Origin: G965232465 sp965276005
Lineage (GTDB): Bacteria > Pseudomonadota > Alphaproteobacteria > JAQWUY01
DNA: 64,000 nucleotides
Assembly: GCA_965276005.1 (NCBI GenBank)
Contig: OZ254962.1
Coordinates: 1,426,001 to 1,490,000, forward strand
Direction: 5' to 3'
The translations under genes and the position numbers were made by a program. This document shows, one piece after another, positions 53,712 through 62,169 of the stretch; the first letter of the stretch is position 1; each line of letters begins with the position of its first letter. Under the pieces are notes generated by a model, which worked only from the letters and a program-made list of their open reading frames with translations, did no database searches and was not told where the DNA came from.

Positions 53712-54584
53712 CTACTGCATCGCCTCGACCATAGTTTCACCCAAGCGGCTTGGGCTGCGGCTTATGGCTACGCCGGCTTTGTCCATAGCGGCGAATTTGG
53801 ATTTTGCTGTGCCTTTGCCGCCGGAGATGATGGCACCTGCGTGTCCCATGCGTTTGCCTGCGGGGGCGGTGTCGCCGGCGATAAAGCCGACAATCGGTTT
53901 TTTAATCGGGTGGGATTGGATAAATTCGCATGCTTCTTCTTCGGCGGTGCCGCCGATTTCGCCGATCATGATGATACTGTCTGTGTCTGTGTCGTTTAGG
54001 AACAGATCGATCGCATCGATAAAATTGGTACCGTTTACGGGGTCGCCACCGATACCAATACAGGTGGATTGCCCCAAGCCCGCCATAGTGGTTTGGTGTA
54101 CCGCTTCATAGGTTAAGGTACCAGAACGGCTGACAATCCCTACTTTGCCGGGGGTGTGGATATGACCGGGCATAATGCCGATTTTACAGGCATTCGGGGT
54201 GATAACACCGGGACAGTTGGGACCGATTAAACGGGTATTAGACCCCTTGAGAGCGTCTTTTACCCGCACCATGTCCATAATCGGGATACCTTCGGTAATG
54301 GCAACCACCAACGGCATTTCTGCCTCGATCGCCTCGATGATGCCTGCGGCTGCGAACGGGGGCGGTACATACAGCACCGATGCGGTGGCTTGGGTCGCCA
54401 ATTTTGCCTCCGCAACCGTGTTAAATACCGGTAGTCCCAAGTGCTGTTGTCCGCCTTTTTTCGGGGTGACTCCCCCGACCATTTGCGTACCGTAAGCAAT
54501 TGCTTGTTCACTGTGAAAAGTCCCCTGTTTGCCTGTAAACCCTTGACAGAGTACTTTTGTGTTTTTATCTACTAAAACAGCCAT
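53712..54584 (-). CDS. sucD: Succinyl-CoA ligase (ADP/GDP-forming) subunit alpha
   Basis: A 290-aa alpha subunit. The CoA-binding start is CQGFTGKQGTFHSEQAI; GPNCPGVITPNACKIG follows, and the phosphohistidine lies in GKRMGHAGAIISGGKGTA. With SucC it interconverts succinyl-CoA and succinate with substrate-level phosphorylation in the TCA cycle. It is the last gene of mdh-sucC-sucD, 25 nt after sucC. In many alphaproteobacteria sucA and sucB follow; here the plus-strand BMP operon ends next to it instead. Confidence 0.96.
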   Translation of the reverse strand: MAVLVDKNTKVLCQGFTGKQGTFHSEQAIAYGTQMVGGVTPKKGGQQHLGLPVFNTVAEAKLATQATASVLYVPPPFAAAGIIEAIEAEMPLVVAITEGIPIMDMVRVKDALKGSNTRLIGPNCPGVITPNACKIGIMPGHIHTPGKVGIVSRSGTLTYEAVHQTTMAGLGQSTCIGIGGDPVNGTNFIDAIDLFLNDTDTDSIIMIGEIGGTAEEEACEFIQSHPIKKPIVGFIAGDTAPAGKRMGHAGAIISGGKGTAKSKFAAMDKAGVAISRSPSRLGETMVEAMQ

Positions 54585-54609
54585 TTTTATAGTCCTTTAT
54601 CTTATCTTG

Positions 54610-55794
54610 TTACACTAGAGATACAATTTTTTCTGCGGCGTCTTCCAAAGTATCTGCTGAGATAACATTGACATCGCTTTGTGCCAAAATCTGTTTGCCT
54701 TTTTCCACATTGGTACCCTCCAATCGCACCACCAACGGCACGGGAACGCCCACTTGTTTTGCCGCCGCCAAGATACCTTCGGCAATCACATCACAGCGGA
54801 CAATACCGCCAAAAATGTTGATTAAAATACCTTGTACCCGATCTTCAGACAAAATAATTTTAAATGCTGCCGCCACCCGTTCTGCAGTGGCGGTTCCCCC
54901 CACATCCAAAAAGTTTGCCGGCATTGCCCCTTTCATCTGGATAATATCCATAGTCGCCATCGCCAGCCCGGCACCGTTTACCATACAGCCGATGTTGCCA
55001 TCGAGATTGACATAGCTTAAATCCCATTTTTCTGCTTCGCATTCCATAGGATCTTCTTCGGTTTCGTCCCGCATTTGTTGCACATCGGGATGCCGATATA
55101 AAGCGTTGGCATCGAAGGAAATTTTAGCGTCTAAGGCGATAATATTCCCATCGGGAGTAGTGACTAGGGGATTTATTTCTAACATATCCATGTCTTTTGC
55201 CATATATACTTCGACCAATTTTACCAATATATCCGCCGCTTGTTGGGCGGTTTTGCCGCTCATGCCCAGCTGTGCCGCCAAGTCCGCCGCCGCATCCGCT
55301 GGTAGCCCTGTGGGATCGGCGTATACTTGAATGATTTTTTCTGGGGTCTGTTCGGCAACGGTTTCGATGTCCATACCGCCTTCGGTCGACGCCATAACCA
55401 TGACTTTACTGACCGCCCTATCCAGCAATACGGACACATAGTATTCGTGGTCGATATCACAACCGTGTTCCACATACAAGCGGTTGACTTGTTTGCCTTC
55501 GGCACCGGTTTGCTTGGTGACCAACACTTCGCCTAACATCTGTTTGGCGTTTTGTTCGATTTTATCGGTGTCGAAAAACACCCGTACACCACCCTTGTCC
55601 GGGTCGCCATTGACAAAGCGACCCGCCCCTCGACCGCCGGCGTGGATTTGTGATTTTAACACCACACACGCCCCTTTGCCAAACGATTTTGCCGCCTTGA
55701 CCGCCTCCTCTACCGTAAAAGCGGGGATACCGTCATTTACAGGAATGCCCGCTTGTTTTAAAATGGCTTTGCCTTGATATTCATGTATATTCAT
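54610..55794 (-). CDS. sucC: Succinyl-CoA ligase subunit beta
   Basis: A 394-aa beta subunit with the ATP-grasp fold: MNIHEYQGKAILKQAGIPV at the start, KSQIHAGGRGAG in the nucleotide site, EINPLVTTPDG with metal ligands, and GGIVRCDVIAEGI near the CoA-ligase end. Length and motif order are normal. It lies 44 nt downstream of mdh. Confidence 0.96.
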   Translation of the reverse strand: MNIHEYQGKAILKQAGIPVNDGIPAFTVEEAVKAAKSFGKGACVVLKSQIHAGGRGAGRFVNGDPDKGGVRVFFDTDKIEQNAKQMLGEVLVTKQTGAEGKQVNRLYVEHGCDIDHEYYVSVLLDRAVSKVMVMASTEGGMDIETVAEQTPEKIIQVYADPTGLPADAAADLAAQLGMSGKTAQQAADILVKLVEVYMAKDMDMLEINPLVTTPDGNIIALDAKISFDANALYRHPDVQQMRDETEEDPMECEAEKWDLSYVNLDGNIGCMVNGAGLAMATMDIIQMKGAMPANFLDVGGTATAERVAAAFKIILSEDRVQGILINIFGGIVRCDVIAEGILAAAKQVGVPVPLVVRLEGTNVEKGKQILAQSDVNVISADTLEDAAEKIVSLV

Positions 55795-55838
55795 TTTTTC
55801 ATGTCTCTCCGTAAGGTTGTGAATACTGTTACAAATTT

Positions 55839-56786
55839 CTATAAGTCTGCTACCGCTTGGTTTAACGCTTGCACCGCAGCGATAGATTTATCGAACATGG
55901 CTTGTTCCGAATCGTTTAGGGCGATTTCCAGAACTTGTGCCACCCCGTTTGCCCCGATAATAACCGGCACCCCTACATACAAGCCATTTAAACCGTATTT
56001 GCCATCGACAAACGCCGCACAGGGCAGGACTTTGCGTTTGTCTTTTAGGTAGCTTTCTGCCATTTCAATAGCAGACGCCGCAGGGGCATAAAATGCCGAA
56101 CCGGTTTTTAAATGGGCGACAATTTCCGCCCCCCCGTCACGGGTGCGTTGAACGATAGCATCTATGTTTTCCGTACTGCTGTACCCCATTGCCACCATGT
56201 CCGGCACGGGAATACCGGCAATTGTCGAATAGCGGGTTAAGGGTACCATCGTATCCCCATGCCCCCCCAACACAAAAGCGTTGACATTTTCCACCGACAC
56301 TTGAAATTCTTCTGCCAAGAAATGACGAAACCGTGCCGAATCCAGCACCCCCGCCATGCCAACCACTTTGTGGGTAGGCAGTCCGGAGTACTGTTGCAAC
56401 ACTCCCACCATCACATCAAGGGGGTTGGTGATACAAATAACAAACGCATCGGGGGCATACGATTTAATCCCTTCGCCCACAGACCGCATCACTTTTGCGT
56501 TAATCCCCAGCAAGTCATCACGACTCATACCCGGTTTGCGCGGCACACCAGCGGTTACGATGATAACATCGCTGTGGGCGATGTCCGCATAGTCGTTGGT
56601 GCCTTTTAAGACGCTGTCGAATCCTTGCACAGGGGCAGATTGTGCGATGTCTAGAGCCTTACCTTGTGGAGTACCTTCGACAATGTCAAAAATAACCACA
56701 TCGCCCAACTCCTTTTGACCTGCCAATAACGCTAATGTGCCGCCAATTTGCCCCGCACCAATAAGGGATATTTTTTTACGAGCCAT
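55839..56786 (-). CDS. mdh: Malate dehydrogenase
   Basis: A 315-aa LDH-type malate dehydrogenase. The NAD motif is GAGQIGGTLALL. The active-site loop has VPRKPGMSRDDLLGIN with the substrate arginines, and the catalytic His is in LGGHGDTMVPL. It oxidises malate to oxaloacetate. First gene of the mdh-sucCD operon, with a promoter at 56864-56892 back-to-back with that of typA. Confidence 0.96.
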   Translation of the reverse strand: MARKKISLIGAGQIGGTLALLAGQKELGDVVIFDIVEGTPQGKALDIAQSAPVQGFDSVLKGTNDYADIAHSDVIIVTAGVPRKPGMSRDDLLGINAKVMRSVGEGIKSYAPDAFVICITNPLDVMVGVLQQYSGLPTHKVVGMAGVLDSARFRHFLAEEFQVSVENVNAFVLGGHGDTMVPLTRYSTIAGIPVPDMVAMGYSSTENIDAIVQRTRDGGAEIVAHLKTGSAFYAPAASAIEMAESYLKDKRKVLPCAAFVDGKYGLNGLYVGVPVIIGANGVAQVLEIALNDSEQAMFDKSIAAVQALNQAVADL

Positions 56787-56863
56787 CTAAAATCTCCTCA
56801 TACTCATAATGTTGTGTGTTTAAAAACGGGTTATATGACCGCCTGTGTCCCCCGAACAGGGGC

Positions 56864-56892
56864 ACTATACCACATTGTAATTGCCTTGTCAT
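56864..56892 (-). promoter_or_regulatory. Promoter of mdh-sucC-sucD
   Basis: On the minus strand ATGACA (56892-56887), a 17-nt spacer and TATAGT (56869-56864), followed by a short partly palindromic segment before mdh. Confidence 0.6.
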
Positions 56893-56901
56893 ATAAAAAA
56901 C

Positions 56902-56930
56902 TTGCACAATTGCTATTTGCCCTTTATAAA
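56902..56930 (+). promoter_or_regulatory. Promoter of typA
   Basis: TTGCAC (56902-56907), a 17-nt spacer and TATAAA (56925-56930); predicted start about 40 nt before the typA ATG. Confidence 0.65.
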
Positions 56931-56978
56931 GGCGTATGCGTATATGACAATGTTTTTAAAGGGTAAAAGGCAAAAAAT

Positions 56979-58793
56979 ATGGAACTTCGCAATTTGGCAA
57001 TTATTGCCCATGTGGATCACGGCAAAACCACTTTGGTCGATGCTCTGTTGAGACAATCGGGGGTTTTTCGAGACAACCAACAGGTGGACGAACGGGTTAT
57101 GGATTCTCATGACTTGGAAAGAGAACGGGGCATTACTATCTTGGCAAAAAATACGGCGGTGGCGTGGCACGGGGTGCGGTTAAACATTGTCGACACCCCC
57201 GGGCACGCAGACTTTGGCGGCGAAGTGGAACGGATTTTGTCGATGGTCGATGGGGTGGTATTGTTGGTCGATGCAGCCGAAGGTCCCATGCCACAAACCA
57301 AATTTGTAACATCGAAAGCGTTGTCATTGGGATTGCATCCCATCGTAGTGATTAACAAATCTGATAAACCGGACGCCCGCCCCGATTGGGTGGTCGATCA
57401 GGTGTTTGATCTGTTTGTGGCGTTGGACGCTAGTGACGCCCAACTGGACTTTCCGATTTTGTACGCATCGGCAAAACAGGGCTGGGCGGTCGATGATTTA
57501 AACGACCCTCGACACAATATGACCCCTATATATGAAAAAATTATTGCCTGTATTCCCGCCCCCAATTTGGACGCTACCCAACCGTTTCGCATGTTGGTAA
57601 CGACTTTGGAATCGGATCCCTACATCGGGCGTATTTTGACCGGACGCATTGAGTCAGGCGTGGTAAAAGTGGGCGACACCCACCACGCTTTAAATATGCA
57701 AACAGGCAAAATTGAAGCTGCCCGGATTAACAAAATTTTATCTTGTCAAGGGCTCGACCGTCTGCCTGTGGACACAGCAAGTGCCGGCGATATTGTGTCC
57801 ATCGCCGGGTTTCAAAAAGCCACCGTTGCAGACACCCTATGCGACCCAAATATCGACACGCCAATTAAAGCCCGCCCTATTACACCGCCGACCATGTCGA
57901 TGACCATATCTGTAAACGATAGCCCCTTAGTGGGGCAAGATGGGGATAAACTCACCGGCAATATGCTAGCGGAACGGCTGTATAAAGAAGCCGAAACCAA
58001 CATCGCTATTCGCATCACCCCATCGCCCGAAAAAGACGCCTTAGAAGTGGCAGGGCGAGGCGAATTACAATTGGGAGTATTGTTGGAAACCCTGCGCCGT
58101 GAAGGCTATGAAATGACCGTTGCCCCGCCACGGGTGATTTACCAAAGCGGCGACAACGGGGAAAAACTCGAACCTATGGAAGAAGTACAGATCGATGTAG
58201 ATCGAGAATTTTCCGGCGTAGTAGTGGAAAAACTGGGGGTGCGCAAAGCAGAGATGCAAAACATGGTACCCAGTGGCGGCGGTAAAGTCCGTTTGACCTT
58301 TACCATGCCCGCCCGGGGCTTAATTGGCTATCAGTCTGAATTTTTGTCCGATACCCGGGGCACGGGCGTTTTGTCCCGTTGTTTCATTGGCTATGGTGCG
58401 TATAAAGGCGATATTGCCGGGCGGCGGCAAGGGGTGTTGATTTCGCAAGAAACCGGTAAATCGGTGGCTTACGCTCTTGCCAATCTGGAGGCTCGAGGGG
58501 TGCTGTTTATCGATGCGGGTGTCGATGTGTATACGGGTATGATTATTGGCGAAAACAGCAAACAAAACGACCTCGAAGTCAATCCCCTAAAAGGCAAACA
58601 GCTGACCAATGTGCGGGCGTCTGGCAAAGACGATGCGGTAAAATTAACCCCGCCTCGCCGCTTTACCCTCGAGAGTGCCATTGCCTATTTACAAGCGGAC
58701 GAACGGCTAGAAGTAACCCCCCATAATATCCGCTTACGCAAAGCCCACCTAGACGCCAACGCCCGCAAACGGGCGGCAAAAGGCAAGCTATAA
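56979..58793 (+). CDS. typA: Translational GTPase TypA/BipA
   Basis: A 604-aa ribosome-binding GTPase related to EF-G. The G domain has AHVDHGKTTLVDALL (G1), RERGITI (G2), DTPGHADFGGEVER (G3) and NKSD (G4). Domains II, III and V follow, and the C-terminal region contains the TypA-specific MPARGLIGYQSEFL and VNPLKGKQLTNVRASGKDDAV. It assists ribosome assembly and stress growth. Length is normal. Confidence 0.96.
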   Translation: MELRNLAIIAHVDHGKTTLVDALLRQSGVFRDNQQVDERVMDSHDLERERGITILAKNTAVAWHGVRLNIVDTPGHADFGGEVERILSMVDGVVLLVDAAEGPMPQTKFVTSKALSLGLHPIVVINKSDKPDARPDWVVDQVFDLFVALDASDAQLDFPILYASAKQGWAVDDLNDPRHNMTPIYEKIIACIPAPNLDATQPFRMLVTTLESDPYIGRILTGRIESGVVKVGDTHHALNMQTGKIEAARINKILSCQGLDRLPVDTASAGDIVSIAGFQKATVADTLCDPNIDTPIKARPITPPTMSMTISVNDSPLVGQDGDKLTGNMLAERLYKEAETNIAIRITPSPEKDALEVAGRGELQLGVLLETLRREGYEMTVAPPRVIYQSGDNGEKLEPMEEVQIDVDREFSGVVVEKLGVRKAEMQNMVPSGGGKVRLTFTMPARGLIGYQSEFLSDTRGTGVLSRCFIGYGAYKGDIAGRRQGVLISQETGKSVAYALANLEARGVLFIDAGVDVYTGMIIGENSKQNDLEVNPLKGKQLTNVRASGKDDAVKLTPPRRFTLESAIAYLQADERLEVTPHNIRLRKAHLDANARKRAAKGKL

Positions 58794-58797
58794 TATA

Positions 58798-58826
58798 TTG
58801 ACAACGCCCCCCTATTCACATATAAT
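58798..58826 (+). promoter_or_regulatory. Consensus promoter after typA
   Basis: A perfect TTGACA (58798-58803), a 17-nt spacer and a perfect TATAAT (58821-58826). The transcript should start near 58833, which argues for the downstream start codon of the next gene. Confidence 0.85.
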
Positions 58827-58850
58827 GGGTACATGTACAAGGTAAATAAA

Positions 58851-59051
58851 ATGTATATTATACTCGCCGTATTGTGGGTGTTGGCGTTTGCTTTTCGAGA
58901 TACCAACCCGCAGTTTATTGCAGATTTTCGCAGTACTTTAAAACAGTACTTCGGCGATTATCGAGAAGTCGACGATGCGTACAGAAACTACCACAAAAAC
59001 AATAGAAATCTGTACGATAACCGCTATCGCAACAACAAAATCACGATTTAA
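58851..59051 (+). CDS. Small exported or membrane protein of unknown function
   Basis: A 66-aa protein starting MYIILAVLWVLAFAFRD, a single hydrophobic segment, followed by a polar region rich in Tyr, Asn and Arg (YREVDDAYRNYHKNNRNLY). The upstream ATG at 58833 coincides with the predicted transcript start, whereas the ATG at 58851 has AAGG 8 nt before it, so the shorter form is preferred. The promoter is a perfect consensus, so the gene is probably strongly expressed. I do not recognise the family. Confidence 0.6.
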   Translation: MYIILAVLWVLAFAFRDTNPQFIADFRSTLKQYFGDYREVDDAYRNYHKNNRNLYDNRYRNNKITI

Positions 59052-59089
59052 ATAGATTGTCCCTTACGCATTACGCACACCGTGCGATT

Positions 59090-59113
59090 ACAACGATGGA
59101 TAACCATCGTTGT
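59090..59113. terminator. Hairpin between two convergent genes
   Basis: ACAACGATGG-ATAA-CCATCGTTGT is a perfect 10-bp stem overlapping the last base of the minus-strand SH3 gene. No long T run follows on either side, so termination, if any, would be weak or Rho-assisted. Confidence 0.45.
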
Positions 59114-59601
59114 TAATCCGCACGACCCCAAATATTTTCTTTTAAAATATACCCTGTTACCTTTGGCGATGGCACTTCCACTTTACACCATAATTTTGTA
59201 CACTCTGTGATCGACAAAATGTAATTTTTTTCGCCTATGGCAACAATAGGGCTATCGGTGGTTTTGTTTTTGTGTATGTTGGCTTTTAAGGTGGTAACAA
59301 TGGCTTTTTTCCTGCCGGTCAACAGCGATTTATGCACCCAGCCTTGTTCCCCTTGCCAATCCCGGATATGCCGCCAATTGCCGTATTCGTCGATAATTTG
59401 CAGCGGTGCTTGTGTGGTTAAAGTAAACCGTATGGGATACTTGGTGCCGGGTCCTGTCCGTACATTGCTTGCATCAGACTTGGTCGACACAAAACGGGGA
59501 ATAGGAAAGCCGGTTTCCACCCCCACACCATCAGCAAAACCTACAGAATACATGGGGATAACCCCCATTACCACTAGCACACATATTTTTTTAAACATCA
59601 T
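59113..59601 (-). CDS. Exported SH3-domain protein (COG3807-like)
   Basis: A protein of about 162 aa with a signal peptide (MFKKICVLVVMGVIPMYSVGFA) and two bacterial SH3-like units: SDASNVRTGPGTKYPIRFTL, then KSLLTGRKKAIVTTL and a second repeat ending EVPSPKVTGYILKENIWG. Such proteins are periplasmic wall-binding proteins common in alphaproteobacteria. The frame is open to 59685, but that stretch contains the terminator of the upstream gene. The -10 box (59613-59608) ends one base before an ATG at 59607, so transcription should start at about 59601, exactly on the ATG-ATG pair. The gene may therefore be leaderless. Confidence 0.8.
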   Translation of the reverse strand: MMFKKICVLVVMGVIPMYSVGFADGVGVETGFPIPRFVSTKSDASNVRTGPGTKYPIRFTLTTQAPLQIIDEYGNWRHIRDWQGEQGWVHKSLLTGRKKAIVTTLKANIHKNKTTDSPIVAIGEKNYILSITECTKLWCKVEVPSPKVTGYILKENIWGRAD

Positions 59602-59607
59602 ACGCAT

Positions 59608-59636
59608 ACTATATGTAAAATGCGGTATCTTGTCCA
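59608..59636 (-). promoter_or_regulatory. Promoter of the SH3-domain gene
   Basis: On the minus strand TGGACA (59636-59631), a 17-nt spacer and TATAGT (59613-59608), squeezed between the preceding terminator and the coding sequence. Confidence 0.6.
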
Positions 59637-59637
59637 C

Positions 59638-59668
59638 AAAAAAAGAGCGTCGATATACAACGCTCTTT
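59638..59668 (-). terminator. Rho-independent terminator of the Bax inhibitor-1 gene
   Basis: On the minus strand AAAAGAGCG and CGCTCTTTT pair around a 10-nt loop (inner TTG/GA partly paired), ending in seven T, 22 nt after the stop codon. The A run on the other side could also let it work on plus-strand transcripts. Confidence 0.8.
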
Positions 59669-59689
59669 TGTATGTATACGAACAAAGTA

Positions 59690-60415
59690 CTATTCGGATC
59701 CCCGTAAAATCGCTAGCATATTCAAAATGTGAATAAACATCGACACGAACGACCCATACAGCATAAATGCCCCTAGTATGGCGAATCGAGATACAGCACC
59801 GCCTGAGGGCAGCTGGTAATACATGTTGCGAATCATTTGGGTTTCGTATGCGGTCATGCCGGCACTAAACAGTACGACCAATGCGGAAATCCCCAACGAT
59901 AGCATGCTGGATCCGACAAAAATGTTGACAATAAGTGCCACAATCAAGCCGATACCCGCCATCATTAAGAATCTGCCCATTGTCGACAGGTCTTTTTTGG
60001 TAACATAGCCGTACATCGATGCGGACGCAAACATAATCGATGTGATTAAGAACGCCCGGGCAATGTCATACGCCCCCTGCTGGGATTGCAAGAAATATGC
60101 GATCATCGGTGCCATCATCAGCCCCCACAACGCACAGTATACCCAAAACGCTACGCCTGCGGCGGTGCGGGATTTGGTCATAATAATATTAGGGGCAAAA
60201 AATCCCATGCCAAGTAAACCGGCAAAAAATACCCACTTTAACGGTCCCATTGCAATGGGCATCAACAATGCGGGCGTTATCGCCACCGCATAGGTTACAA
60301 CTGCGGTAAACGCAATCCCCAACGCCATCAAAGCGTACACACGATTCATATAAGCCCGTAAGCCAGCATCTACCGCCGACTGAGTCGACGCCACTGTTTG
60401 ATTGTTCCAAGCCAT
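59690..60415 (-). CDS. Bax inhibitor-1/YccA family membrane protein
   Basis: A 241-aa protein with seven membrane helices: YMNRVYALMALGIAFTAVV begins the first, and the family signature region ASMYGYVTKKDLSTMG lies in the middle. The C-terminal pore motif region FSAGMTAYETQMIRNMYY holds the acidic residues linked to pH-dependent calcium leak in BsYetJ-type proteins. Its role in alphaproteobacteria is unclear; relatives interact with the FtsH protease. AAGGAGG precedes the ATG. Confidence 0.9.
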   Translation of the reverse strand: MAWNNQTVASTQSAVDAGLRAYMNRVYALMALGIAFTAVVTYAVAITPALLMPIAMGPLKWVFFAGLLGMGFFAPNIIMTKSRTAAGVAFWVYCALWGLMMAPMIAYFLQSQQGAYDIARAFLITSIMFASASMYGYVTKKDLSTMGRFLMMAGIGLIVALIVNIFVGSSMLSLGISALVVLFSAGMTAYETQMIRNMYYQLPSGGAVSRFAILGAFMLYGSFVSMFIHILNMLAILRGSE

Positions 60416-60616
60416 CTATAGCCTCCTTAAAAAATATCTTAAAAAAACAAACAATTCCGTTCCCACTTACAAAAAACGGGACACCTCACACACAATATAC
60501 AGGTTTTTTATCTGTAATGCAAGGTTTTCGTAAAAAAAATACATCACCAAGCGGTTATATGGTATAAAGGCGGGAAAATGGGCATAAAATATGCCTTGTA
60601 AAGAAAGGCACCGCTT

Positions 60617-62041
60617 ATGGCACATAAAACACACCACAAAAACGACAGAGAATACAGGAAAGACAGAAACTACAGGAAATCAACGCCCCATAAAAAAACA
60701 TTTGGTAAAAAAAATGCTAGCACGCCCAATAATTCTAAACGCACCGATCGAGGCAGAAAAGACCCGACCCGTAGCACCCGTACTGTGGGTGCAAGACTAG
60801 GGGCGTTTTATTTGTTAGAGGCTGTGCTTGTCGACAAAAAACCGTTGGAATTTGTCGAACACCGCACCCTAACCAACATTGCCCCCAAAGACCGTGGACT
60901 TGCCCGTATGATTGCTTATACAGCGTTACGCCACAATATGGAATTGGATATATTGATTGAAAAATTTGTCGATACGGAGATTTTTACCCCACAGGTGACG
61001 CTGTTTATCAAGGTGGGTTTAACGCAAATTGTCTACTTAGATGTCCCCGATCATGCGGCGGTTAGCGAAACCATCAATGCGGTATTTGGCAAAGCCTTGC
61101 CCAGTAAAGGCATGATAAATGCCGTGCTGCGAAGAGGCGTGGAACAGGGCAGAGATATTATACAATCGCATCACGATGTGATTAACCTACCCAAGTATTT
61201 GTGGCGATCGTGGGTCAATACCTATGGGGAAAAGCCGGCACGACAGATGTTGGCTGTGTTACAACAGCAAGCCCCTATCGATATTAGTGTTATCTGCGAT
61301 GCGGAAAAATGGGCAAACATTCTAAACGGTATCGTCTTACCCACAGGCGGTGTACGACTGGGCAAAGTGGGAACGGTCACCAAATTGGAGGGCTTCGAGC
61401 AAGGGGCGTGGTGGGTGCAAGATGTGGCGGCACAAATTCCCGTGCATATCATGGGCGATATAACCGGCAAAACAGTTATCGATTTATGTGCCGCCCCCGG
61501 CGGCAAAACCGCCCAATTGCTCGCCAAAGGGGCAATGGTGATAGCGGTCGACCACAACGCATATCGTCTCAATCGGTTACAACAAAATATGCAACGGTTG
61601 GGATTTAGCCACAGTCTGGAAGTCATATTGTGCGATGCGGTCAAATACACCCCCACCGTTAAAGCCGATTGGGTGTTGCTGGACGCCCCGTGTTCGGCAA
61701 CGGGTACGATTCGCAAAAATCCTGACCTGCCATTTTTAAAAGACGATGGGTTGATTAAATCGGTGGCAAAATTACAACGCCAAATGCTGGAAAAAGCCCA
61801 GCATATGGTAAAAGACGATGGAAAAATCGTATTTGCCACTTGTTCCCTACAACCCGAAGAGGGCGAAAACCACATGCAAAACCTGCCTGAGGGCTTAAAA
61901 ATTGACCCTATCCGCCGCCGGGAAATGGGCGATTTATACACCTGTATCCGCCCACAAGGCACTGTAAGAACCCTGCCCACCGATTACCAACAGCACGGCG
62001 GCATGGACGGTTTCTTTATCGCCCGCCTAAAAAAAGCATAA
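60617..62041 (+). CDS. rsmB: 16S rRNA m5C methyltransferase, RsmB/NOP family
   Basis: A 474-aa protein. After a basic, disordered N-terminal extension of about 55 residues comes a NusB-like RNA-binding domain (about 57-190) and the SAM methyltransferase domain (VIDLCAAPGGKTAQLLA motif I, DAPCSATGTIRKNPD with one catalytic Cys, FATCSLQPEEGE with the second). It methylates C967-type cytosine in 16S rRNA. The basic tail is longer than in E. coli RsmB. AAAGGC lies 10 nt before the ATG. Confidence 0.9.
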   Translation: MAHKTHHKNDREYRKDRNYRKSTPHKKTFGKKNASTPNNSKRTDRGRKDPTRSTRTVGARLGAFYLLEAVLVDKKPLEFVEHRTLTNIAPKDRGLARMIAYTALRHNMELDILIEKFVDTEIFTPQVTLFIKVGLTQIVYLDVPDHAAVSETINAVFGKALPSKGMINAVLRRGVEQGRDIIQSHHDVINLPKYLWRSWVNTYGEKPARQMLAVLQQQAPIDISVICDAEKWANILNGIVLPTGGVRLGKVGTVTKLEGFEQGAWWVQDVAAQIPVHIMGDITGKTVIDLCAAPGGKTAQLLAKGAMVIAVDHNAYRLNRLQQNMQRLGFSHSLEVILCDAVKYTPTVKADWVLLDAPCSATGTIRKNPDLPFLKDDGLIKSVAKLQRQMLEKAQHMVKDDGKIVFATCSLQPEEGENHMQNLPEGLKIDPIRRREMGDLYTCIRPQGTVRTLPTDYQQHGGMDGFFIARLKKA

Positions 62042-62169
62042 TTCCCGCCACATGCCACTAAATCAAAAATAAACATTGACAATCCATATAAATATTGTAA
62101 GGTATAAGATATATATAGCAATATATAAAATAACAGTACATAAAATACCTGATGTGAGGAGATAGTAAA

